64,000 bases of DNA, from assembly GCA_000497125.2 (NCBI GenBank), contig CM035321.1, forward strand, positions 1,516,001-1,580,000. Reading direction: 5' to 3'. This document shows, piece after piece, positions 1-8,706 of this stretch. Both the position numbers and the translations under genes were made by a program. The notes beneath the pieces were generated by a model. That model saw only the letters and a list, made by a program, of their open reading frames with translations, had not been told where the DNA came from and did not search any database. Each line of letters opens with the position of its first letter. The first letter of the stretch is position 1. Source of the stretch: Spironucleus salmonicida (lineage: Eukaryota > Fornicata > Diplomonadida > Hexamitidae).

Positions 1-1389
1 AAGTTCTTCACTAACGCAATTGCTCTTTTCTTGATTTAAAGCATCCAAACTGGCAAAAACAACCTGAAAATAGACGAAATTTCGCAATTTGTTCTCACTT
101 AACTATAATCTCTCTATCCAAACGACGAAATCAACGTTCCGACGTCATCACTCGCGCTCGTTAGGCTCATTTTACCGCTTGTTAAGCTCCCAATTTTCGC
201 AAATTCAAACATCAAATTCTCCCTAATTTCACGCGAATTCACGTTCAGATAAGCGAAACTGATCAAAACGAAGCAAGAATTTGATGAAATGAACGTCAAA
301 TTTACGCAAATTTCAGATTTCAAGCCCCAGCAGTCAAAATTCTACAATTCCGGAATTCTCTGCGACGCCCTGAAACTCGTCAAACAGACCCACAAACCAG
401 CCCATTTGACCGCTTTGAATTTTGCAGAAATCATCGTCAAAAACAAGCTTCAAATCGCTGAAACGGAGCTCAAAAAGAGGAAAGAATTCGAGGAAAAGCA
501 AAATGCCGAAATGAAGCTTTCAGAGCAGCGCGATAAAGAGCTCAAAAAGTTGGCTGAAATCAAGCAGGAGGCAGACAAAATGAAACGTGTTTTTACTGAT
601 ATAATCACGAAGCATATTCTTAGCAGAGCCAACGACGACGAGGAACTCTCAGTGTACTTAAAATCGATCAATCTGTCGAATTTGAAACCTATTTAGTGGC
701 AGGGAGAACTTATGAAAAAAGAAGCAGAATTCAACAGAAAACGGCTCCAGGACAGGTAGAATTTGCTCAACAGTCAGACCCAAAAAGTGGAAGCGTAGAT
801 CTATTATATCAGATAACTTCAAATTGAAGAGCGTAAAAATACTTACATGACATAGGTGGAAGGGTTGAATCAGATGCTCAAAGAAATCGTCCCAATCCGT
901 TTTGAGCAGGAAACTGCGAGCTTTGAGGCGAGTAAAACGCTCAAACTCCACTTAGCTGATATAGGAGATTATCAATTACTTGTGACAGAGCAGAAAACAA
1001 AATTCGATGAATATTACGACGAAGAGGCTGCGATTTTCGAGCAAAAAGTTGAAGAATTGGCAGCCAAACTGAAAGCCGAAAGCGACGCTGAAAAGGCAAA
1101 AATTTTGTCCTAAGAGGAAGCAGAAAAGTAGAAAGCTGAATTGGAATTGGAGAAAATGAGGCAGAAGAGCTTGTTAGAAGCGAAAAAGGTAGCCGAGACT
1201 AAAGTTTACAGACCTGGACAGGGCAGTGGCGCGTATGTTCCAGGTGGAAACGGAAGTATATACAGACCTGGGCAAGGGAGCGGAAATCCGTATGTGCCGA
1301 AATCTACAGTTATAAAGCCGGCCCAGGGCGGTGCGTATGTACCATAGGGGAAACCTGGGATTTACGTACCACCTGATGCCAGAAAGTGA
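1..1389 (+). CDS. EIF3A: eIF3 subunit a-like, C-terminal part (5' truncated by window edge)
   Basis: The frame is open from base 1 to the TGA at 1387 with several TAA/TAG read as Gln, so the start lies left of the window. The first ~80 residues look like the end of a PCI/winged-helix domain. Then comes a long charged helical region containing QKVEAQIYYIRQLQIEERK, which matches the conserved eIF3a pattern KKIDYFERAxRxEE, followed by an FEQKVEELAAKLKAE stretch like the eIF3a spectrin-like segment. The C-terminus carries a near-repeat of YRPGQGSG/YVP in place of the decapeptide repeats of animal eIF3a. The role would be scaffolding of the translation initiation factor 3 complex. An internal ATG at 289 could be mistaken for the start. 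The identification rests on motif memory, not alignment. Confidence 0.6.
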
Positions 1390-1777
1390 GCGGTTGGTAT
1401 AATTTTTTGGGGTCTGGGGCAGGGGAGCAGAATTAGCGTTCGCTGTTGAAGTTCTAAATGTTTATGTTGTAAATAACAGCTTTCTAAGTGATTTAGAGAT
1501 TTGGTGTATTATTCAAATTTAATCGCAAGGAATCGTCGGTGCTTCGAAACCAGCTGTTGACAGTACATCACATAGTGAATTAAATATAAAGGATAGCGTA
1601 TTGTAAAGCTAGTTAATATGAAATCCACTAGAAAGAAAAAATAATAGCGAAAAACTGAAGTTTTGGTAGATTGACGTACCCCGAAAATCTCGCAAATATC
1701 TTTATTATATATCGTTATCTGAAATGTACTATTCCATAAAATTATATATTCAAGAATATCATTTATACTACCCAAGA
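1390..1777. other. intergenic, no convincing gene
   Basis: This spacer between eIF3a and the GC-rich small gene has no frame with protein-like composition. A 190-residue minus-strand frame crossing it is Pro/Arg-rich antisense of the next gene. The last ~100 bases are A+T-rich, as upstream of most genes here. Confidence 0.5.
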
Positions 1778-2068
1778 ATGGAGCACGTGGACTACGCACC
1801 GAACACGGCGGAGTACCAGCACCTCTCGGCGGAGGAGCGCCGCATCTGGCGCAGCGACAACTTCCCGCGGATGACGCAGCACCAGGTGTACCAGTTCTAC
1901 TTCGACGTGATCGCCCCCATGGAGGCGGAGTTCGGGGAGGACGCGATCGCGGCGGAGCTGGACGAGGACTTCCCGGACCTGGAACTGCAGATCCAGGAGC
2001 TGGAGCAGGAGCACGCTGACACGGAGCAGCGGTACGTGCAGCTGCGGCGCACGATGACTGGCAAGTGA
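1778..2068 (+). CDS. MTxxQ-family small protein, GC-rich copy
   Basis: A 96-residue acidic protein starting MEHVDYAPN and ending at TGA 2066. The ATG at 1778 is chosen because the upstream frame is A+T-rich and base composition changes abruptly here. The core reads LSAEERRIWRSDN, then RMTQHQVYQFYFDVIAPME, followed by a predicted coiled coil. The same layout (short acidic N-terminus, WRxxN, MTxxQhxxFYxxxhxPhE, coiled coil) occurs at 59718-60092, and a shorter version at 63081-63320. The family is not recognised. Unlike those A+T-rich copies, this one is strongly GC-rich and uses no TAA/TAG, suggesting a different codon-usage regime or a separate origin. Function unknown. Confidence 0.8.
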   Translation: MEHVDYAPNTAEYQHLSAEERRIWRSDNFPRMTQHQVYQFYFDVIAPMEAEFGEDAIAAELDEDFPDLELQIQELEQEHADTEQRYVQLRRTMTGK

Positions 2069-2126
2069 CTGAGGCTCTCACTCCCGGGGCGCATGCTTCC
2101 CCCGCTCGCTCACCGAGCCCGCGCGT

Positions 2127-2530
2127 TCATTCGGCGCGGTCTGCCTTCTTGGCCACCCTCCGCGCCGCGGGCCTGGCGGCCTTTGGCTCCTTGGGCGGCT
2201 ACTTCTGGACCGGCTGTGTCTGTGTCTTGGCCGCCTGCTCCTGCTTCCTCTTCTCGGCCAGGGCGGTTCTCCTGCGTCAGGCCATTCCGGAGTGGGGAGT
2301 ATACAAAGTGGTCATTCCAGGCAGAAGCGCGGCTGGGCGGCGTAGTCGAAGCGCACGAAGCGTAGGTTGTCGGGGCGTACCAGGTGCTGCGGCACCTCCT
2401 CGCCGAGCCCCCGCGACGCCTCGGCCCGGCGCGCGACCTGGCACATCTGGTTCCCGTTTACCGCCACTAGCAATAGAGTGAATAGTGATTGAGCGTACCT
2501 TGCGAGTTCTCTAGCTATGGCAAGTTGCAT
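2127..2530 (-). pseudogene. GC-rich gene with two apparent frameshifts
   Basis: On the minus strand a frame from ATG 2530 gives MQLAIARELARYAQSL and continues through a GC-rich part (RPDNLRFVRFDYAAQPRFC) to TGA at 2312-2314. The protein-like text resumes in a second frame (WNDHFVYSPLRNGLTQEN) and then a third (LAEKRKQEQAAKTQTQ and a basic Pro/Lys/Ala-rich tail) ending at TGA 2127. Removing one C near 2318 and one near 2270 would join all three. Either sequencing/assembly indels in GC-rich DNA or a decaying gene would explain this. The product is not recognised; the basic tail suggests nucleic-acid contact. It is convergent with the GC-rich gene ending at 2068. Confidence 0.45.
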
Positions 2531-4050
2531 CAAAACAGTACGGGATCGATAATCATCATCTTAATTAAAATACTATTATAAATAAGCATCCTTAACAAAA
2601 AAAGCTACATTTTGCATCAGAAACAGTATAGTGTATTTAAACATTTGCATGCAAAGCTAAATAAAAGAAAGTCGAATTGTTCGTGTGAAAGTTCCTGCAG
2701 CTGCTAATAATATTACCATGATTAATCCAACGTTAAGAAGGATTGATGTGTTTTCTAACTGTGGTAGTCTCACTTGAGAACCGGATGAAAGCTCTAGAAT
2801 CAATAGAACAGTTTAAAATGAGACGCAAAGTAGAATAACTATAGGCTCATAAAACTTAGATATACTTTAAAATGTAGATAACTAGATCCTATATGAAAAG
2901 TTCATGATGATAGGGGCAAAAATAATGGGTATGACGATTGATATTGAAATAATAACTATATAAAAATACTTTACATATGCAGCTGACTGTACAGTAGTTA
3001 TATATTACAAAATATCTTGGAATTTATTTGGGAGTTACTAGTAATAGTCCCTATAATGTTCGTTTATAATTTCACTCATTTAAAAATTTAATTTAATTTA
3101 TAATCCTTAATATAAATGGTTTAATTTATAAAGTTCTGAGATTGATAATTTATATATTCAATTATTATCTTAAATATTATATATTATATTAAGAGTACAC
3201 CGAAAACTATTAACAATTATTAATAGTTACTTAATATATAGAATCTACTAAATGTAAAACTTTTATTTGTTATTAAAATGGTAAGTTTCTTAGTTTATGA
3301 AAATCAAAAGTTAAATCTATGATAATTAATAAAGCAACAGAAATTAAAGAATAAAATTAATTATTATTACTATATATCATTAAACTTCTAGATAGTTTGC
3401 ATAATTATTTATGATAATTTGTTAAAAAGTTTATTTATCTAGATCATAAACTAAACATCTCAAATATCAGTATAGCAACTTTTTGATATAAGTAAATTGT
3501 AGTTACTATTTTTCAGATATATATTTAAAATAATTTATAATTTCTCCTAGTATTATATAATATATAGTATCGAGTAAAAGTATATTAACTATATATTACA
3601 TAAATTAAATCTCTTAAAAAAAATTAGAGTATTATCTCTTAATTTTAAAAAGGATAAGCTTCATAAACATTAGTATTAATATTTAGTTGATGCAAGTGAA
3701 ATTGTATACTATTTTGTTAAACGTTAATTAAAATTTATAAAAAAATTATAGTTCTATAAACAAGTTACGTAATTTTGTTACTAATTTTTTAATGCACTAT
3801 ATATTCTTCATAATATTTTTAAATAAACTATATTAATGGTTCTTATATCTTTGTTATGAATTAAATACTAAACTTTATTAATATGTACTGACGTATTAAA
3901 TATTATAAACATAAAAAGGAGAAATTTTTGATAATTAGAAAATATTATAAATGCTGAATTTATACAATGAATATGCAATTTCGTTATAATATCCAGTTGA
4001 CTTTTATACCAAAGAATACATATATTTAATTATACTGAAATTTCCCAAAT
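2531..4050. other. long A+T-rich spacer
   Basis: About 1.5 kb, among the longest gene-free stretches here. From roughly 3000 on it is very A+T-rich with poly-A/T and TA runs. Bases 2600-3000 are less extreme but show no frame with protein-like content. I see no RNA gene, tandem repeat or mobile-element hallmark. Confidence 0.5.
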
Positions 4051-4263
4051 TCACTAGCTATCAGTAGCTGCTTCCCATGCTACTTCATAATCCCATTCAA
4101 CACATTTTCCTTCAATTAGTTCCAGTTTTTAACATTTCCATTGTTTTCCTTCTGCAATTCCTACCTCTATTGCAAAATCGTAGCTCAAATTTTAATAATT
4201 CTTGGTTAAGCTACTAGTCAAATCAGCTGCTGTCTGTCTGTTTAGTTTAGGTTGGAACTCCAT
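4051..4263 (-). CDS. small hypothetical protein, 70 aa
   Basis: Minus-strand frame from ATG 4263 (MEFQPKLNRQTAADL) to TGA 4051, with several TAA/TAG read as Gln. Composition is balanced and protein-like, with an acidic aromatic tail (EGKCVEWDYEVAWEAA). It has no membrane segment or recognised domain. Base composition is clearly less A+T-rich than the flanks, which supports coding. The sole start is the ATG at 4263. Function unknown. Confidence 0.6.
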
Positions 4264-4818
4264 CTTGACAATTAAATGATTTGCATGAAATTCATCATCT
4301 TTAATAGAAAAAACTGTACAAATGCCACTAATTTTTTGATATTTACAAGTTTTCTAGTCCATTTAGCGTTTTTTGGCAAAGAAATCATCTCTAAAAGGAT
4401 ATGTTTTTTAGCCATACTAATTATATACATAATTATTACTAATTCTATTCTATTTTTCAATATGTGTAAGGAAATCGATCTCTTCAAGATTTTATTGTGT
4501 CAAATGAGATTACATGAAGTACGATGATGGGAAAATATCTGGGATAAGTGTAAAGTTAAATACTTAGATAGTGAAAAATAGCATTATTGGAAGGGATGGG
4601 TTGGATATGTGTGGAAGGAAATTAGTAATCATAAAATAATAAAATAATGGCTACAAATTTTAATGTAGAATTGAATGGAAATTAGATTTTAATTTTTAAA
4701 TGCGTAATATTTATAAAAGTTTTGGTATAGCTTATATAAAATTCTAGTTCTTTGTTTTTATTTTGTTTGTTGGATATTATTTTTAAAGTATAGGACAAAA
4801 CATTTATTTGTAATTTAA
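4264..4818. other. intergenic with two weak antiparallel ORFs
   Basis: Bases 4276-4527 contain a hydrophobic plus-strand frame ending at TGA and an opposing Lys/Ile-rich minus-strand frame. Neither has recognisable content and they exclude each other, so I call neither. The rest is A+T-rich upstream DNA of the SET gene. Confidence 0.4.
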
Positions 4819-5958
4819 ATGGGAAATGAAAACTCTGCTATGTACCAAGATTTATAAACAATGTAAGACGATGTTATAGCATTGAGAAAAAAGAAAAACT
4901 CAAATAAATTACCACCATGGATTTCATCCTGTTAATTACCAACATAACCATCTTCAGCTATTTTATCTTATACACATTCTGGTAAAGCACGTTCAGATAG
5001 AGAACAGTGTGAAATTATTCCATAATCCAAAATACTGTTCCAAAATCAGAGTAAGACAAGCAATTAACATAAAATTTATCAAAAGTTTCTTTATTTTAAA
5101 AAAATTGTGAAGATAGTAGCAATATTTGGCGCTGCTCGGATTATAAATAACAGGAAGTAGGAGCTATTGATGATATTGGCATTATCAAACGAAAATGTAA
5201 AGCCGATATGTTTTGCATGCAGCTAGAAGACTCAGATAACTGATTAGGGTATTTAATAAATTAGTGACTGCATTATTATATTTTATATAGTACAATTATT
5301 TATCCGCTCATTTTCCAAAACTCCTTAGTAGAAAATGAAGGTTTAAAACCATAAACTTAAAGTGCTTAATCCATCCTTTAAATTAACAAATAAGTTAATT
5401 TATGTTGATTATATGGCGCCCAAAAAAACTACCCTACCAGAATGTGATTGCTATGAATCTGGCGAACTCCGAAGATTATAAATTGAGTGTGGGGGAAGAA
5501 ACTGCTTGAACAATATACTTTAAACTAGAAAATTCCCTAAAACAGTAGTCAGGCTTACTGAAGCTAAAGGACATGGGCTCTTTGCAACTGAAAAAATTCT
5601 GAAAAATTAAATTATTGGGGAATACACAGGTGAAGTACTGAATGAAGATTCAGTGGCCTAACGTTTGATAAAGGACACACATTTCTATGCAATTTAACTC
5701 ACTGCTAAAAAGTATATCGATGCTAGTAAAACTGGCTCTAAAATGCGATTTATTAACCATTCTTGTGAACCAAATGCTGAAACATAGACTTGGTTTGTCG
5801 GTGATGAACGCCGGATCGCATTGTGTACCTTACGAGATATAAATTAGGGAGAAGAAATAACTTTTGACTATTAATTTGAATAATGGGGTGGTGAGAAGTA
5901 AGTATGTTATTGTGGAAGCAAGTGCTGCACTGGTTATATGGAAAAAGGAGTTGTGTGA
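4819..5958 (+). CDS. SET-domain histone-lysine methyltransferase (SET2/ASH1-like)
   Basis: 379 residues from ATG 4819 to TGA 5956. The first ~200 residues are low-complexity and unrecognised. The C-terminal ~170 carry an AWS-like cysteine segment (CDCYESGE, ECGGRNCLN), then the SET core: GHGLFATEKI, GEYTGEVL, RFINHSCEPNAE (cofactor-binding NHSC), GEEITFDYQFE with the conserved Tyr, and a post-SET zinc cluster CYCGSKCC. AWS-SET-post-SET order is typical of H3K36 methyltransferases (SET2/NSD/ASH1), so a nuclear chromatin role using S-adenosylmethionine is expected. Six or more TAA/TAG codons lie within the SET domain itself. Substrate specificity is inferred from domain order only. Confidence 0.85.
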
Positions 5959-6088
5959 GTTATTCTTATTTTATTTGTAGAATAGATTGTGTGTAAAAAC
6001 TTAGTATTATATGATATGTGAGTTTTTTGTATTAAACAAGCTACTCGAATATTATATACTATTATGATTAATAAAATAGATAGAATAA

Positions 6089-6685
6089 ATGTTTAAAGGC
6101 TGTTAAAAAAAACCTAGATAAACTGCTAATGTAGAAATATTTCCTGTCAAAAATTAACCTATTTTGGTTGAAAACTATAGTCCTAAACCATCTATATATA
6201 ATAACTCTACATAACTTACACCATTAAATATTACTCCTAAATAAATTATTTCTAAAGATCCATTAGTATAAACATCATACATGCATAACCTCTAGCAGAA
6301 CGCATAAAGAGCAGTCGCAGCTTTATTGAAAAGTGATACGATAGATTATAGTTCTACCATAAAAACCTCTGGAAATGTTGTTCAAACTTATTAGTTATCA
6401 CATTCATCATCTTAAAATTTCGATATATATCCAGCTGAAGAGATCGAATACACCGTGGTACGCAATAAAAATGTCCAATAAGATAACTTTGAGCTAATTA
6501 AAAACGATATTAAGCTATCGGGTAAATTTAATACTCTTCCTCCTTTAAAACCGCTTCCGAACATATCAAAACCGGTGAACATTTCAATATAATCCCTCAA
6601 TTAAAAATATTACTCAAATGAAGAAAGGGAGTTCTTAAAGTCGATTGGGTAAGATATAAGCGAAATAACAAATGATGATGAATGA
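6089..6685 (+). CDS. hypothetical protein, 198 aa
   Basis: ATG 6089 (MFKGCQKKPRQT) to TGA 6683, read with TAA/TAG as Gln. Ser/Asn/Pro/Gln-rich, probably disordered, with short hydrophobic-proline motifs (FNTLPPLKPLPNIS) and an acidic end. No signal peptide, membrane segment or recognised domain. It ends 11 bp before the stop of the convergent gene at 6697. Function unknown. Confidence 0.65.
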
Positions 6686-6696
6686 AATAATGTACA

Positions 6697-7674
6697 TCAC
6701 AATTTTAGTTCTCTAACAATATCCTCCCCCTCAGGGTTGTTCTCCAGCTCGCTGAAATTCTGCTCTTCTGCCTCAAATTCTTCCTCCGGTTATTAAATCT
6801 GATCCTCAATAATTGGTTCAAATTTCATTTCTGTAGCATCCTGACCTTCTTCATTTTTACCTATAATTGAAAGTTTTAAAATCTCGCTATTTTGTCTTAA
6901 TTCTCTCAATTTTTATTACAAACCATCTGTAACATATCCATCTACAAAAATACGATCAAGCTCTTTATCGTCCGCCTAGCTCCTAATCAACTTAATAGCA
7001 TCACAATCAGTTACTATAGCATTTCGTATACGCTTGATTTCCTTTTAGTAAACTGGAACATGAGATTTTTGAACTTTGCCAAACGAAAACTTTACATTAA
7101 AACCTGGCGCAATACATCCACCTGCCAGAGCTTCCCCAACCTATGAAAGAATAGAAATTAGCCAATTAGATGCTTCTGGTAAACATATAAGTCTGTATGC
7201 GTCAAATTTATCAAACCCACATACGTTCTAATAATAAATAACAAGCGTCTTAACAATTTCCAATTATAATTATTCGTGCCAAAATGAACTATCTACAAGC
7301 CCCTTTGGATGTACTAATGTTTCAAAAAATTTCATTTTACCATTTTAATCAAACATTTTACCACGATATTAGTTTATATTAACCGTGAAAGCAGCATAGG
7401 GTAGTGGCTTAATAGTATGAATAAACATATTAATTAGCTGATTTTAAATGCTAAAATATCCAGTAAACGATTTTGACATCAATCTATATAGTTTTAAAAT
7501 AGCAGCAAAATGTGTCTTAAAATGAATCATTGTAGTAGTGAATTATTCAATAATTTGACTAACACCAAACTCTAGTTCTTAAGTATTTGCTGACACAATT
7601 AAAAGTTACAAAATAAGCATTATCTTATCATTAAAAACTAATTCGATTTTGAGACCAGATTTTGACTTATCCAT
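6697..7674 (-). CDS. hypothetical protein, 325 aa or longer
   Basis: Minus strand, TGA at 6697. The nearest in-frame ATG is at 7674 (MDKSKSGLKIELVFNDK), but the same frame stays open and protein-like upstream to about 7830 (for example ILNFQDSSFILKFHSSVYKQ and GKGTLFWSGQKAS) without another ATG. The true N-terminus may therefore be longer, with a lost start or a frameshift near the out-of-frame ATG at 7816. The body alternates hydrophobic and charged segments like a globular protein; the last ~70 residues are very acidic (QQPEEEFEAEEQ). I do not recognise the family. Confidence 0.7.
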
Positions 7675-7886
7675 TTTAGATGCTTTCTAACCACTCCAAA
7701 ACAATGTTCCTTTTCCGCTTTAGCAGAAATTTATATGCGAAATAAGCTGTTTGTATACTGATGAATGAAATTTTAAAATAAAACTAGAATCTTAAAAATT
7801 TAAAATCGCTGCTGCATGTGATGATTAGTTTAATGGAGTTAACTTTAAGAAAGATTTAAATAGGTCGATTGACTGGAGTGACTGAA

Positions 7887-8697
7887 ATGCAATTTAAAGG
7901 AAAGCTATTTTTGCTGGACAGGAAGGTAGTGGAAGAACTACTTTTAGCAATTTCGAATAATTTTCAGATGTGAAAAGATGTTTATTTTTAATTATTAATG
8001 CAAAAAAGAGTGTTTAGTTAGTAGAGAATGGGGTAGTTGCAGATAGATGCGTAGGCAGAGAATCAGTATTGACAGCTAATTCTGTTAGAATTATAAGAAT
8101 GTCTTTTTATGCCTATGGAGAAGTAGCATGTTAAAGATATAATGATGGGTCTGGATGTGTTTTTAAACCTTTCAATAATTGTGGTGTAATTTTTATATTT
8201 GTAGTCTCATTTTCAGAGGCGAAAGAACCGTCTGAATAGTCAGAAGATAATTATGACATTTGGGAAGTGAAAAAGAAAGTGTTAATACTCAATAATATAT
8301 AATAGTGCACTATATTCAATAAATCAAAATGCAGAAGAGGATGGAGGTATTTGTGAAAAATGATTTACCAGTTGTTATTGAGTCTTTAGAGACCAGAGTA
8401 AATGAGTAATGCTAATAAATAGAAAAATACCAATAAAGTATCCAAGATTAATTACAAAAATATGATAAGTTGCTGAATGAGATATAAACTTCTCCAGAAG
8501 TAGTTAATTTGACTGAGATATAAAATAATATTAAAGAATTAGAGAAAAGAAGTTAAAATGCCTATATTGAGGCTAAAAAAGTGTCAGATAAAATAATATC
8601 GTATAAGCAAAAATTAGAAAAAGAGGTCGAAAAATAACACCAACAAACAAATCATATTGTGTAGTAAATCTAGGAAAAACTAGGCAAAATTGAGTGA
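7887..8697 (+). pseudogene. Rag/Gtr-like small GTPase, split over three frames
   Basis: Frame 3 starts at ATG 7887 (MQFKGK). Frame 2 continues with AIFAGQEGSGRTTF, a P-loop (GxxGxGxT) with Arg for the usual Lys, and later FKPFNNCGVIFIFVVSFSEA, which resembles the Rag GTPase segment where the chain meets IFxxxGxLIYVFD. Frame 1 carries the rest (ATG 8329; MEVFVKNDLPVVIES, compare FEVFIHKVDGL of Rag proteins) and a ~100-residue coiled coil to TGA 8695. Adding one A to the run near 7908 and one near 8328 would join all parts, so homopolymer errors are likely. If the gene is intact, a Rag-type role at endolysosomes is plausible. If not, only the 8329-8697 coiled-coil piece could be expressed alone. 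Confidence 0.45.
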
Positions 8698-8706
8698 AAA
8701 ATAAAC

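Noticed and set aside
1509-2081. 190-codon minus-strand frame
   Set aside because: Arg/Pro/Ala-rich antisense of the GC-rich gene at 1778; its 3' half runs through spacer.
2065-2481. 138-codon plus-strand frame
   Set aside because: Low-complexity Ala/Arg/Pro text typical of GC-rich antisense; the minus strand reads much better.
2478-2510. Possible 32-nt GT-AG intron on the minus strand
   Set aside because: Removing it destroys the better reading frame downstream; no other gene here needs an intron.
2531-4050. Possible mobile element or RNA gene in the long spacer
   Set aside because: No terminal repeats, transposase-like frame, tRNA cloverleaf or conserved RNA motif visible by eye.
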